From: an uncultured Prevotellaceae bacterium
GTDB lineage: Bacteria; Bacteroidota; Bacteroidia; Bacteroidales; Bacteroidaceae
NCBI GenBank assembly: GCA_900320845.1
Contig: ONTS01000006.1
Coordinates: 18,742 to 82,741, forward strand
Direction of reading: 5' to 3'
DNA: 64,000 nt
Position 1 is the stretch's first letter, and every line of letters begins with the position of its first letter. The translations under genes were made by a program, and so were the position numbers. The notes beneath the pieces were generated by a model that saw only the letters and a list, made by a program, of their open reading frames with translations, did not search any database and was not told where the DNA came from. Shown in pieces: positions 46,169 through 56,263 of the stretch.

Positions 46169-46681
46169 ATGAAAAAACTTTTTCTCCTCCTTGCGCTGTT
46201 CACAGTAACTCTCGGCGCCTCAGCACAGAAGTTCGCACTCATCGACATGGAGTATGTGCTGAAGAACATTCCCGCCTACGAGCGTGCCAACGAACAACTC
46301 AATCAGGTATCCAAGAAGTGGCAAGCCGAGGTTGAAGCCCTCAACGCTGAAGCCAGCACCAAGTACAAGAATTTCCAAAACGAAGCCCTCTTCCTCTCTG
46401 CCGAAGCTAAGAAAGCAGCCCAGGAAGAAATCATGCAGCTCGAAAAGAAAGCCAGCGACCTGAAACGCAAGTACTTCGGTCCTGAAGGCGAACTCTTCAA
46501 GAAGCGTGAAAGTCTCATGTCTCCCATTCAGGAAGAAATCTACACCGCCGTGAAAGAGATATCAGAGTTACGCGGCTACTCGCTCGTCATCGACCGTGCA
46601 AGCGACACCGCCATCATCTTCGGCTCACCGAAGATTGACATCTCCAACGAAGTGCTCAACAAACTGGGCTACGGCAACTAA
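46169..46681 (+). CDS. OmpH/Skp-family periplasmic chaperone, copy 1
   Basis: A 170-residue secreted protein: signal peptide to about residue 19 (TLGASAQK), beta-strand FALIDMEYVLKNIPAYERA, then a long coiled coil (about 45-125, rich in Glu/Lys/Ala), and a C-terminal strand region (SLVIDRASDTAIIFGSP). This is the Skp/OmpH chaperone that carries unfolded barrel proteins to BamA. It is the first of three tandem paralogues, 38 nt after bamA. Confidence 0.9.
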   Translation: MKKLFLLLALFTVTLGASAQKFALIDMEYVLKNIPAYERANEQLNQVSKKWQAEVEALNAEASTKYKNFQNEALFLSAEAKKAAQEEIMQLEKKASDLKRKYFGPEGELFKKRESLMSPIQEEIYTAVKEISELRGYSLVIDRASDTAIIFGSPKIDISNEVLNKLGYGN

Positions 46682-46724
46682 AAAACAATGATAATAATCA
46701 ATTAAACAACAAACCCTATCAACA

Positions 46725-47225
46725 ATGAAAAAATTACTGTTATCCCTGCTGTTCTTCGCACCGACAGCACTCTTCGCACAAAAGTTCGGCCACTGTGACG
46801 CTCAGTCCATCATGACCACCATGCCCGAGTACATCCAGGCTGAAGCCGACATCAAGAAAATCGCTTCACAGAAGGAAGACGAACTGAAAAGCATGCAGAA
46901 AGAGTTTCAGACCAAATACGAAGACTACACCAAGAACGAAAGCACCATGAGTGCTACAAAGAAGGCTGAAGCCGAGAAGGAACTGGAAGCTCTCGACCAG
47001 AAAGTACGTCAGGCATACCAAGACGGTCAGCAGGAACTGAGCAAGATGCAACAGGAAAAGATGCAGCCCATCATGAACAAACTCATTGAAGCCATCAAGC
47101 AAGTAGGTAAAGATGGTGGATATGTGTACATCATGGACGTCAGCAACGGCATCCCCTACATCAGCGAAACACTCAGTAAGGACGTTACCACTGAGGTGAA
47201 GAACGCCCTGGGCAAGATGAAATAA
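46725..47225 (+). CDS. OmpH/Skp-family periplasmic chaperone, copy 2
   Basis: A 166-residue paralogue with signal peptide (TALFAQKFG), the strand KFGHCDAQSIMTTMPEY, a long charged coiled coil (about 30-115) and a C-terminal YVYIMDVSNGIPYIS strand pair. It lacks the Asp of the copy 1 LIDME motif and has Cys-Asp instead. Encoded 44 nt after copy 1. Confidence 0.88.
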   Translation: MKKLLLSLLFFAPTALFAQKFGHCDAQSIMTTMPEYIQAEADIKKIASQKEDELKSMQKEFQTKYEDYTKNESTMSATKKAEAEKELEALDQKVRQAYQDGQQELSKMQQEKMQPIMNKLIEAIKQVGKDGGYVYIMDVSNGIPYISETLSKDVTTEVKNALGKMK

Positions 47226-47237
47226 GCACACCGCCAC

Positions 47238-47747
47238 ATGAAGAAACTTCTTTTCCTCGTACTCATGTGTCTGCCGGCATTGGCGCAGTCACAGACAACA
47301 CCTGCCTACGCATGTTTCTCATGGCAAGAGGTGTTGAAAAGTATGCCTGCCTATGCTGAAGTGCAACACAGCATATCGGCATTGCGCAAACAGTATGCCG
47401 ACGAGTTGACGCTTGCCGAGCAGGAATTCAACACCAAGTACGAAGCCTTTTTGGAAGGCCAGCGCACCTTTGCTCCGTCTATCATGATGAAAAGACAGGC
47501 AGAACTGCGCGAACTCATGGAGAAGAACATCGCCTTCAAGCAAGAGGCAGAGCGTCTGTTGCGTCAGGCAGAGGATGAAGCCATGGCCCCGCTGACAGCA
47601 AGACTGAAACAAATCGTACAACAAGTGGGAGAAGAAAATGGCTATGCCTTCATACTGAACACCGACAATGAGGCATGCCCGTACGTCAATCCTGCTTACA
47701 CCACAGACATCACTGGATTATTAAAGGAACGCGCACGCGCGAGATGA
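47238..47747 (+). CDS. OmpH/Skp-family periplasmic chaperone, copy 3
   Basis: A 169-residue paralogue, the most divergent of the three: signal peptide (ALAQSQT), AYACFSWQEVLKSMPAYAE, coiled coil (about 45-120) and YAFILNTDNEACPYVNP. It starts 13 nt after copy 2. The conserved domain order suggests a chaperone, possibly with different clients. Confidence 0.82.
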   Translation: MKKLLFLVLMCLPALAQSQTTPAYACFSWQEVLKSMPAYAEVQHSISALRKQYADELTLAEQEFNTKYEAFLEGQRTFAPSIMMKRQAELRELMEKNIAFKQEAERLLRQAEDEAMAPLTARLKQIVQQVGEENGYAFILNTDNEACPYVNPAYTTDITGLLKERARAR

Positions 47748-47821
47748 GGCACATTCAGGAAGCAAGTAGTCTTCCTTTCTTCCTCATCAACCTTTCCCAC
47801 ATTGACTCCACGCCCACTTTC

Positions 47822-47848
47822 CATCCCTCTTCTGTGCGAAGAGGGATG
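47822..47848. repeat. 11-bp hairpin element before murI
   Basis: CATCCCTCTTC and GAAGAGGGATG pair perfectly across TGTGC, followed by GGGTGAGGG. It lies in the 123-bp gap between copy 3 of skp and murI and resembles the CTCTCC/GGAGAG hairpin at 13517-13540 in layout. Confidence 0.55.
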
Positions 47849-47870
47849 GGGTGAGGGTACATCCACTATT

Positions 47871-48707
47871 ATGCACCTCCCAACCTCTCCCGGCCCCATC
47901 GGCGTCTTCGACAGCGGATACGGCGGTCTGACCATTCTAGAAGCCATACGCACGCAGCTGCCCGAGTATGACTACCTCTATCTCGGCGACAATGCACGCG
48001 CTCCTTACGGGTCACGCTCCTTCGAACTGGTTTACGAGTTCACCCGTCAGGCAGTGTACAAGCTTTTCGAGATGGGCTGTCACCTCATTATTTTGGCTTG
48101 CAACACAGCGTCAGCCAAGGCCCTGCGCACCATACAGCAGCACGATCTTCCCCAATGGGACAAGCAACGCCGCGTGCTTGGCGTGATACGCCCCACGGTG
48201 GAAGCCCTAGGCAACATCACACACAACGGACATGTGGGCATATTGGCGACCGAAGGCACCATACGCAGCGAGAGTTATGCCATAGAGATACGCAAAACGT
48301 ACCCCCACATGAAGGTCAGTGGCGAGGCATGTCCTTTCTGGGTGCCTCTGGTGGAGTACAACGAGGTGGACAGTGAGGGTGCCGACTACTTTGTACACAA
48401 GCGCATCAGCAGCCTGCTCACAAAGGATCCACTCATCGACACACTGATACTGGGATGCACACACTATCCCTTACTGATGCCGAAGATACAGCAGTTCTCG
48501 CCCGAGGGAACGCATATTATGGCACAAGGCATACACGTAGCAGAGAGTCTTAAGCTATATCTGCAACGTCATCCCGAAATGAATGAGCGTTGCACGCGCA
48601 GAGGACGCACCCACTATCTGACAACAGAGCAGCCTGAAACCTTCCAGAATAATGCTCACACCTTCCTGCGTACCGACATCAGGGCGGAACATATAGACTT
48701 GGATTGA
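47871..48707 (+). CDS. murI: Glutamate racemase
   Basis: A 278-residue enzyme making D-glutamate for peptidoglycan. Motifs GVFDSGYGGLTIL, GDNARAPYG, the first catalytic cysteine in LACNTASAKAL and the second in LILGCTHYPLL are present. The upstream in-frame start (47802) would translate the hairpin element, so the ATG at 47871 (MHLPTSPGPIGVFDSG) is chosen. It ends the envelope run. Confidence 0.94.
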   Translation: MHLPTSPGPIGVFDSGYGGLTILEAIRTQLPEYDYLYLGDNARAPYGSRSFELVYEFTRQAVYKLFEMGCHLIILACNTASAKALRTIQQHDLPQWDKQRRVLGVIRPTVEALGNITHNGHVGILATEGTIRSESYAIEIRKTYPHMKVSGEACPFWVPLVEYNEVDSEGADYFVHKRISSLLTKDPLIDTLILGCTHYPLLMPKIQQFSPEGTHIMAQGIHVAESLKLYLQRHPEMNERCTRRGRTHYLTTEQPETFQNNAHTFLRTDIRAEHIDLD

Positions 48708-48794
48708 GAAAGTCTGCCAGCTGCCATGAATGAGCAGCACCCACTTTGAGTAGAAGAATAAATGAATACGTACTAATTTTTACATTACACATTA

Positions 48795-51700
48795 ATGATG
48801 AAAACCAATACACTTCAGTGGCGGGCGCTGTTGCTCGCACTATGCTTTCCGTTGAGCCTTAACGCCTCCGACTATGTTCCAAAGATCATTGCAGGTGTTG
48901 TGAAAGCCGACTCTTGGACATCTACGACCTCTTATGCTGGCATCTATCGTCTTACCGCCGCTCCTGATGGTGAACTGACCCAGTTGTCAGAGGGCAATGA
49001 CACCTATCTTGCCCCCCTTGGCGGTGCAGTGTATGTTGACGGCATCATGAAGGGAATCCACTTCAAGCAAGAGTGGGATGCTTACATGGGTGCTAATACC
49101 TACACGATCTATCATGTACAATATGATATGACGAGCTGGGAGCGCATCAAGGCTGTGGTGATGAACAACACTTATGCCAACCTCATTTCGTCTTGCGGCA
49201 TCACACATGACCCGCAGACAGGTTTAGACTTTGGCATTTTCTACAATTTCAACCTTGACATGCAAGTGTTGGGACGCAAACTTGCCACCATCGACTTCTC
49301 TTCCGACCATCCGAAAAAGACTATTATAGGCGATGTCACGACCCCGTTTGCTGCCATAGCAGCCGCCGGCAACGGTTTTCTTTACGGCGTTGGACAAGAT
49401 GGTTACCTCTATATTATAGACAAGACAGACGCTACGCTGTACCCGTTGGGAGACATGGGAATAAGCGATATATCCACCTATCCCAGCTCCATGACATATG
49501 ATGCTAATACGGGTAAGCTCTATTGGAGTTATGTGAACACTTCAATGAAGAGTTACCTGTATGAGATTACTCCTACGATAGGCAACGTGACAGCTACGAA
49601 GATTATGGACGTTCCCGACAATGCTTATCTGGTGAATATGTACATATCACCTTCCGCAGCTGGCGTTCCTGCTTGCGCAACCAACCTGTCGACAGTCTTT
49701 ACCGGTGAACGTACTACAGGTACGGTTAGTTTTACTATGCCTACGGTAGACGAGGACGGCAATCCATTGTCAGGTCAGCTCACTTACACCATAGAAGCTA
49801 ATGGCGAGACTATCGGAACGGGACAGGCTGAGCCAGGAGCAGAAGTTACTAAAGAGGTAACAGTACCGAAGAGCGGCGAGACTGAGCTGCGTGTAGTGAT
49901 AAGCAACACCCAAGGCTCGAGCCTTCCTGCAAGAACGACGCTCTACATCGGTCGCGATACACCAAATGCCGTTACCGATGTGCGACTCTGGTACAACACC
50001 TCGACAGGCAAGGCAGAATTGTCATGGACCGCTCCTACTTTGGGCATACACTCCAAGGAACTGACAGAGGCCAACCTGACATATGTCATTACCCGTCAGC
50101 CCGGCAATGTTGTCGTTGCCACCAATACCCACGACACCTCCTTTTCGGAGAGCCTTGACAACACAGGTGAGTTGAAGTCGTACTACTATGATGTTACTCC
50201 TTACAATGGCGAGTTAGGAGGTGCTACGGCATCGAGCAATACCATTGTGTTGGGTGATGCCCTTGTTCCTCCTTTCTCTGAAGACTTCACCACGCAGGCG
50301 GGGTTTGACCGTTTCAGTGTTGTCGATGCTAACGGTGACGGAACAACATGGGTTCGTTACCACAAGTACTACAGTTATTCTGGCACAACTGTTGATGTAG
50401 CGAGCATTACCGCCAGCCGCACTGTGGCAGACGACGACTATCTGCTGACACCTATGCTGCGCATGGAGCGTGGTGGAAGATATCCGCTGACCTTTAAGGC
50501 ACGTAAGGCATACAGTCCTGCCTCATACGACCAGAAACTGGAAGTGCTCTTCGGTAGCGGTGACGACATATCCGCCTACAAGAAGATAGGAACCTACGAC
50601 ATCAATGAAGTGAACGACATGACATTTGAGGAAGAGTTGGTGCCCGAAGCAGACGGAGTATATCGTCTGGCATTCCATGCCATTAGTGCCGCTAACTCCG
50701 ATCAGCTGCTTCTCAATAGCATAAACATCGGCGTTTCTATGGCTGGCACAGCGCCGAAAGCTGTCACCAACCTGGTTATCAAGGCTGGCGAGAAGGGCGC
50801 ATTGACGGCAACTGTGACTTGCACAGCCCCGACACAGAACATTCGTAATGAGTCATTGACCACTATTACGAAGATTGACGTCGTTGACAGAAACGGCAAT
50901 GTTGTCGGCACACAGGCCAATCCCACTCCTGGTGCACCATGTACGATAGAATGTTCGGGACTCGTGAACGGCTACAACCAGCTCACTGTGCTTGCATACG
51001 TCAACACCGACGCTGGCGAAAAGGTATCACAAGAAGTGTTTATCGGCGTTGACAGGCCCTCAGCTCCCACCAATGTGCTGCTGAGCGATATGGGAGAGAC
51101 AGCTGTTTTAACCTGGACAGCTCCGACAATAGGTTACTATGGCCGCTATATCAACCCCGATGCTCTGACATACAATCTCTACAGCATCTCCGATGATGGC
51201 TATGCAGATCCCCTGAAGGACAACATCACTCAGCCATACGACACGGGTGAGCCCACAACCACTGGCGAACAGAAGCTGCTCTACTTTGCTCTCGACGCAC
51301 AATCTGCAGCTGGCTATGGTCCTTTGACACCCAGCAACAGCCTGGTGGTGGGCGCTGCTTACCCCTTACCTTTCATAGAGACCTTCAGCAAGGGCTTACA
51401 CACCAACCAGTTTGTATGGTTTGAGGGAGAAGAATTCAGCAGAAACTACACGCTCATCAGCGACAAGTCTGCTGATAACGACGGCGCAGCACTCGCATTT
51501 ACCCCCAATTACAGCAACATGGGCATCTTCAGTACAGGTAAGATTTCTATCGCCGATGCTGTTGAGCCGGTTCTGACCTTCTGGTACTATGCCGAAGCTG
51601 AGGAAAGCAGCTCACTGTTGGTTTATGTTGACAAGCAGCCACAAAGCAGTTTAACCTCTGTAGCGGATATAGATTATACGAAAGAGACCGAATCGGGTTG

Positions 51701-51971
51701 GAAGAAAGTGGAAGTAGACCTCACTCCCTTCAAGTCTTCGCCCTACGTCATTGTTCGTTTTGGCATGGTCAGCACATCAACAAACTACACTTCTGTAGTG
51801 ATTGACGACATCGAAGTGTTTGACAAGACCACAAACGGCATCAACGAGATGACGGGCAAGGACAAACAGAACGACAAAGACATATACGACCTGTCTGGAC
51901 GCAAGATCAACAATGCTAAGTCCATGGGTAAAGGTGTATATATCATAGGTGGAAAGAAGGTTATAAGATAA
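48795..51971 (+). CDS. Large secreted protein with Fn3/anchor-J-like domains and T9SS-type tail, 1
   Basis: A 1058-residue secreted protein. Signal peptide (to about residue 24, SLNASDY), a beta-propeller-like region (25-280), Fn3-like repeats (for example GKAELSWTAP; AVLTWTAPTIG), and two choice-of-anchor-J/MAM-like domains (about 500-645, FSEDFTTQAGFDRF; and 855-1010, FIETFSKG...VVIDDIEVFD). It ends IYDLSGRKINN, then KGVYIIGGKKVIR, a C-terminal signal of the type IX secretion kind. Probable cell-surface adhesin or binding protein; no catalytic motif seen. First of three similar genes. Confidence 0.8.
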   Translation: MMKTNTLQWRALLLALCFPLSLNASDYVPKIIAGVVKADSWTSTTSYAGIYRLTAAPDGELTQLSEGNDTYLAPLGGAVYVDGIMKGIHFKQEWDAYMGANTYTIYHVQYDMTSWERIKAVVMNNTYANLISSCGITHDPQTGLDFGIFYNFNLDMQVLGRKLATIDFSSDHPKKTIIGDVTTPFAAIAAAGNGFLYGVGQDGYLYIIDKTDATLYPLGDMGISDISTYPSSMTYDANTGKLYWSYVNTSMKSYLYEITPTIGNVTATKIMDVPDNAYLVNMYISPSAAGVPACATNLSTVFTGERTTGTVSFTMPTVDEDGNPLSGQLTYTIEANGETIGTGQAEPGAEVTKEVTVPKSGETELRVVISNTQGSSLPARTTLYIGRDTPNAVTDVRLWYNTSTGKAELSWTAPTLGIHSKELTEANLTYVITRQPGNVVVATNTHDTSFSESLDNTGELKSYYYDVTPYNGELGGATASSNTIVLGDALVPPFSEDFTTQAGFDRFSVVDANGDGTTWVRYHKYYSYSGTTVDVASITASRTVADDDYLLTPMLRMERGGRYPLTFKARKAYSPASYDQKLEVLFGSGDDISAYKKIGTYDINEVNDMTFEEELVPEADGVYRLAFHAISAANSDQLLLNSINIGVSMAGTAPKAVTNLVIKAGEKGALTATVTCTAPTQNIRNESLTTITKIDVVDRNGNVVGTQANPTPGAPCTIECSGLVNGYNQLTVLAYVNTDAGEKVSQEVFIGVDRPSAPTNVLLSDMGETAVLTWTAPTIGYYGRYINPDALTYNLYSISDDGYADPLKDNITQPYDTGEPTTTGEQKLLYFALDAQSAAGYGPLTPSNSLVVGAAYPLPFIETFSKGLHTNQFVWFEGEEFSRNYTLISDKSADNDGAALAFTPNYSNMGIFSTGKISIADAVEPVLTFWYYAEAEESSSLLVYVDKQPQSSLTSVADIDYTKETESGWKKVEVDLTPFKSSPYVIVRFGMVSTSTNYTSVVIDDIEVFDKTTNGINEMTGKDKQNDKDIYDLSGRKINNAKSMGKGVYIIGGKKVIR

Positions 51972-51988
51972 CATTTCCATCTCCATAC

Positions 51989-52032
51989 AAATCTCACACA
52001 GGCGCCAGTCAAGGCTCTGTGTGAGATTTTTT
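51989..52032 (+). terminator. Terminator of the first large secreted protein gene
   Basis: AAATCTCACACAG pairs perfectly with CTGTGTGAGATTT across 15 bases, running into a six-T tract. It is 18 nt after the stop. Confidence 0.88.
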
Positions 52033-52306
52033 ATGACGGATGTGTGATGATAGGGGAGAGGAGTAGAGGCAGGCAACATGTACCGAATACGAGAATTATT
52101 GCGCGATACAGCACTTTTTTCGCAAAATAAAACACTCCTATTGATGCAAAACAAGCCCACTGACCAAAGCAAATGAGCCTGCGGAGGAATGGAACAGACT
52201 GAGAACGGGCACGAGCCATAACGCTTTATCAACGAGTTGGTTTTTAATTGTTTTTAGAGGGTTAAGGTTTTTTTAGGATATTGTCCTGTTTTATAAATAA
52301 AAAAAG

Positions 52307-52314
52307 TACCTTTG
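52307..52314 (+). promoter_or_regulatory. -7 box upstream of the second large secreted protein
   Basis: TACCTTTG, 58 nt before the ATG at 52372. A TTG at 52281 lies a little too far upstream to be an ideal -33 box. Confidence 0.5.
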
Positions 52315-52371
52315 CCTTTGGAATAATATGGTTTCTGCAATAAATAATTATCTAACAATAACAAAAAGCTT

Positions 52372-55300
52372 ATGAAAATCAGAACATTACTTTCATTGTT
52401 ACTTGTTCTATTACTCGGAACAAGCACTAAAGTTTTCGCTGATGAGCTGACCGTCTATGACGGGACCAACTCCAACGAGTACGTGCCCATTTACGGAAAC
52501 TGGGCAGATGCCTACCTGAAATGCGAGTTTGTCATTCCTGCAGCAGACCTGGCAGCAATGAACGGCAGTTCCATTACTGCCCTGAAGTTCTATCTGAAGA
52601 CAGCCGCTACGAAAAAATGGACAGGTACTTTCCAGATCTTCCTGAAAGAAGTGGACAATACCGTAATGAGTGCTTACCTTGGAACAGACGATGCTACTGT
52701 CGTTTATGAGGGACTGTTAGACGGCACTTCTTCGGTAATGACGATTGACTTTACAGAGAATTACACCTACAACGGCGGAAACCTTCTTGTCGGTGTCTAC
52801 CAGACAGTGAAAGGCAATTATGCTTCTTCTCATTTTTACGGAGTAGGCCAAAGCTACAACTCTGCTGTAAGCGGGTACAATTCGACATCTCTTTCCAGCG
52901 TCGGAGCTACCGGCAGGGCTTTTATTCCAAAGACAACCTTTGTGTATGAGGCAGCAGCCGAAGGCCCTGCATTCAAGGTGAAGGGCTTCAACAGTGGTGA
53001 CACATTCAACTATCCCGGACTTATCAATCCGAAGGGCACCACGTCGTTCACGCTTAGAAATCCCGGTACTGAAAGCGTAACGGTGAACATTGCAACCACC
53101 GGTGGCTTTACAGCAAGCGAGACCGCTGTGACACTTGCGGGAAAAGAAGAGAAAACAGTCAGCATCGAAGCCCCCGAGGCTTTCGGCGATGCAGAAGGTA
53201 CTGTCGTGTTTGCACCGACAGCAACAGGACTTGAAGCCGTGACAATCAATCTGAAAGCAACCATCAAGGACCCCAGCAAGTTGTTTGTCGACTTCTCCGA
53301 CGGACAGTTGCCCGCTGATTGGACGTACACACAGTATAGCTCCTCTTATAATTGGGTGTATACTCAAGATGAGGAATTAGGCGGATACGCTTCATATAAA
53401 GGTTCAAGCCAATCTTACAGGGGAACGCTGACTTCGCCTGTGCTGTCATTCGAAGAAAACGAGAAACTCTACTTCAAGACATCAAAGTATGCTTCCAGCA
53501 GTTACGCAAGTTCGAGCATTACCATCCAGACCTCTACAGACGGTACCACCTTCACCGATCTGCAGACTTTCACCGACGATGTGTACGGCGAATGGACGCA
53601 ACGTGCTGTAACAATACCTGCGGGAACTAAGTTTATCCGCTTCTCGGGATGGTATTTCCACCTCACTCACATTTATGGTGGCAAGTTGCTTTCCGGTGCC
53701 AAGTTCGCCATCGACAACAATAGTGCTGATTTCGGAATGTCAGAGCAGAACAGTGAGGCCTCCAAGACTTTCACCGTTACCAACAAGGGTAGTGAAGACA
53801 TGGTGATAACGTTCACCATACCCGAAGGCATCACCGTACAAGGCGTCACCGACAACAAGCTTACCGTACCTGCAAACAACGGCACCGCAGCCTTCTCGGT
53901 AATCCTCGATACTTCCGTTCCGGGATCGAAAGACTTTACCCTCCAACTACATACGAACGCTATTGATGTGGAAGAGCGCTCTATTCCTGTCAGTGGATAT
54001 GTGATGGACAACACCCTCTTTACCGAGACCTTCGACGGCAATGCACTGCCCGACGGATGGACTATGGAGAGCGGTAGCACATACACCAACTATCAGTGGT
54101 CGTTCTCCAATGGTACTGCCATAGGTACTTCAAGCAATGCCCGTCTTATAACTCCTGCCCTTACCGTAGCGGAAGGAGAAAAGATGGCCATCGAAATAAA
54201 GAAGAACAACACTTGGAGTTGCACTCTGCCTATTTATATTTCAAAAGACGGTGGAGAGTTTACTCTGCTGAAAACCATTGCCAATACCGAACTGAGTGAC
54301 ACTGAATACAAAGTGTTCTACATTGATGGCTTGGAGGCTGGCAATTACAAGATTCGCTTCGACGGCAACGGCATCGTGATGAATGCCGTCAACGGTTTCC
54401 ACCTCAACCAGAATGCCCCGATGTTTGAGATGGTAACGACGGGTGCTGCAGCATTTGGTAAGAAGACCGAAAGCGACAGCAAGACGTACACCGTGAAGAA
54501 CGCCGGCACCGGCATCCTTACCGTGAACATTGCTTCAGACAACACGACAGACTTCAGCGTTGCTCCCGCACAACTGAACATTGCGGGCGGCGAAACGGCA
54601 GACTTTACCATCACCTTCAACTACGCTGAAGGCAACTATGGCAACAAGGCTGCGAACATCACCGTAACTCCTACCTACAACGAATCGCTTGTCTACACCA
54701 TTACTGCCACAGCCAAGGCGATGGATCCCAATGCATGGGATGAGGACTTCGAGGAGGGAGCGATGCCCACCGGTTGGGTAGCATCCAGTTTCTCTGTGAC
54801 GACAAAGTCGTATACTACGAATCCCAACAGCACCTACCTTGCCATCGCTTCAGGAAAGGACGCCACACTGATAACTCCGCGTCTGCATGCCAACGAAGGC
54901 GACGTGGTGATGTGGGAAGCCTACTACGACTGGGACGATGAGGGCATCAAGGTAGAGTACTCCAACGACGAGAAAGCCACGTGGACTGTAGTAGACATTG
55001 CGGGTCTTACTGCGAGCACTGCGACAGGCTATGTGGGCTACTACCGTCCGCAGGATAATGGCGTGACCACTCGTGGTGCGAAGCTCGACATGCAATTTGT
55101 TGCTCCAGCCGAGGGTTACTACTATCTGCGCTTCACCTCTTCATACAGCGGTAATGGCGTTGACAACTTCAATGGTATGCAACTGGCCCCGAAAGATCAC
55201 GATGCTATCATCTCCGGTCAGAACATCCGTGCTACCTTCACCCAGTATGGCGACCATCAGGTGGGTGTGACGGTGAAGGAACTGGCAGGCAAGGATGAAG

Positions 55301-56163
55301 AGATGACCGCCAAGTTCTACATTGATGGAACACAGTATGGCGAATCCGTGACTGAGACTGTTCCTGCCAACGGTACGAAAGACTTTGTGATACCGGTGCG
55401 TCTCAATGAAGTGATCAGCGGTCAGGCATACATCGTAGTGTCCAACGAGAACCTTGAACTGACGAGCGACACCGTGGATATCACTACCAAGGCAGCCATT
55501 GTGCTTGACGAGCTGTCGGCTCTTGCTGAGATGCCTTCCGGCTATCAGGACAAAGTCGTTGTGAAGTACACCGCTAAACAAGGATGGAACACCATCTGCA
55601 TGCCGTTCCCATTGACTGACACTGACATGAATCAACTCTTCGGTGAGGGATGGAAAGCATACCAGCTGAACGGATTCAAAGACAATGAGCTGAAGTTCAG
55701 CACAGCCGACCGTCGCTATGCAGGATATCCATATCTCGTATACTGCACCAATGTGCCCGAAATAGCTGAACCAGGTTACATCATAACCTATGTCAACTTC
55801 ACATCGACAGCCAAAGATGACACATATGGTGGCGCTACCTGTCAGGGAACCTTCGCTCCCATCGCTCCGGGCTCTATGACCGAGACATGGTATGGCGTTG
55901 TTCCTGCTACCGGCCACATCAAGCCTGCCGGCCCAAGAGCTTCACTGAAGGGCTATCGTGCTTACTTCCTCCTACCCGAAGGCACCAATCCGTCGAATGT
56001 AAGCCTCAGTGTGGACGGCGAAATTGTAACAGGCATCGACGCACTCGAGATGACTAACACACTGACTGGTGATATTTACGACCTGAACGGAAGAAAGGTT
56101 GATGCACGCACAGCACAACGTGGTGTTTACATCAAAGATGGTAAGAAGATTATCATCAAATAA
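52372..56163 (+). CDS. Large secreted multi-domain protein with T9SS-type tail, 2
   Basis: A 1263-residue secreted protein. Signal peptide to about residue 23 (VFADEL), an N-terminal beta domain (25-200), then three anchor-J-like repeats (starts FVDFSDGQLPADWTY, FTETFDGNALPDGW, WDEDFEEGAMPTGW) separated by HYDIN/ASPM-like Ig domains (FTVTNKGSEDMVITF; YTVKNAGTGILTVNI). A C-terminal domain follows (WNTICMPFPLTDTDM), and the tail IYDLNGRKVDARTAQRGVYI, then KDGKKIIIK. Likely surface adhesin or matrix-binding protein exported by type IX secretion. It has its own -7 box. Confidence 0.8.
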   Translation: MKIRTLLSLLLVLLLGTSTKVFADELTVYDGTNSNEYVPIYGNWADAYLKCEFVIPAADLAAMNGSSITALKFYLKTAATKKWTGTFQIFLKEVDNTVMSAYLGTDDATVVYEGLLDGTSSVMTIDFTENYTYNGGNLLVGVYQTVKGNYASSHFYGVGQSYNSAVSGYNSTSLSSVGATGRAFIPKTTFVYEAAAEGPAFKVKGFNSGDTFNYPGLINPKGTTSFTLRNPGTESVTVNIATTGGFTASETAVTLAGKEEKTVSIEAPEAFGDAEGTVVFAPTATGLEAVTINLKATIKDPSKLFVDFSDGQLPADWTYTQYSSSYNWVYTQDEELGGYASYKGSSQSYRGTLTSPVLSFEENEKLYFKTSKYASSSYASSSITIQTSTDGTTFTDLQTFTDDVYGEWTQRAVTIPAGTKFIRFSGWYFHLTHIYGGKLLSGAKFAIDNNSADFGMSEQNSEASKTFTVTNKGSEDMVITFTIPEGITVQGVTDNKLTVPANNGTAAFSVILDTSVPGSKDFTLQLHTNAIDVEERSIPVSGYVMDNTLFTETFDGNALPDGWTMESGSTYTNYQWSFSNGTAIGTSSNARLITPALTVAEGEKMAIEIKKNNTWSCTLPIYISKDGGEFTLLKTIANTELSDTEYKVFYIDGLEAGNYKIRFDGNGIVMNAVNGFHLNQNAPMFEMVTTGAAAFGKKTESDSKTYTVKNAGTGILTVNIASDNTTDFSVAPAQLNIAGGETADFTITFNYAEGNYGNKAANITVTPTYNESLVYTITATAKAMDPNAWDEDFEEGAMPTGWVASSFSVTTKSYTTNPNSTYLAIASGKDATLITPRLHANEGDVVMWEAYYDWDDEGIKVEYSNDEKATWTVVDIAGLTASTATGYVGYYRPQDNGVTTRGAKLDMQFVAPAEGYYYLRFTSSYSGNGVDNFNGMQLAPKDHDAIISGQNIRATFTQYGDHQVGVTVKELAGKDEEMTAKFYIDGTQYGESVTETVPANGTKDFVIPVRLNEVISGQAYIVVSNENLELTSDTVDITTKAAIVLDELSALAEMPSGYQDKVVVKYTAKQGWNTICMPFPLTDTDMNQLFGEGWKAYQLNGFKDNELKFSTADRRYAGYPYLVYCTNVPEIAEPGYIITYVNFTSTAKDDTYGGATCQGTFAPIAPGSMTETWYGVVPATGHIKPAGPRASLKGYRAYFLLPEGTNPSNVSLSVDGEIVTGIDALEMTNTLTGDIYDLNGRKVDARTAQRGVYIKDGKKIIIK

Positions 56164-56190
56164 ATTAGAGAGAACTCACTAATACATTTC

Positions 56191-56241
56191 AGATAAAAGG
56201 AATTGAAGTGCTCACACTGCATACTTCTTTTCCTTTTATCT
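56191..56241. repeat. 12-bp inverted repeat between the second and third secreted-protein genes
   Basis: AGATAAAAGGAA (56191-56202) and TTCCTTTTATCT (56230-56241) are perfect inverted copies; inside them GAAGT and ACTTC can extend the stem after a 2-base mismatch. Lies 23 nt before the ATG at 56264; could be a terminator for the upstream gene or a leader structure. Confidence 0.6.
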
Positions 56242-56263
56242 TCTCAAAGAAGATTACAGAAAC

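Larger units (their letters stand above)
51972..52371. other. Intergenic region before the second large secreted protein
   Basis: 400 bases holding the terminator of the upstream gene and the promoter box of the downstream gene. The middle (about 52040-52220) holds no supported gene or repeat. The last 150 bases are very AT-rich. Confidence 0.6.
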
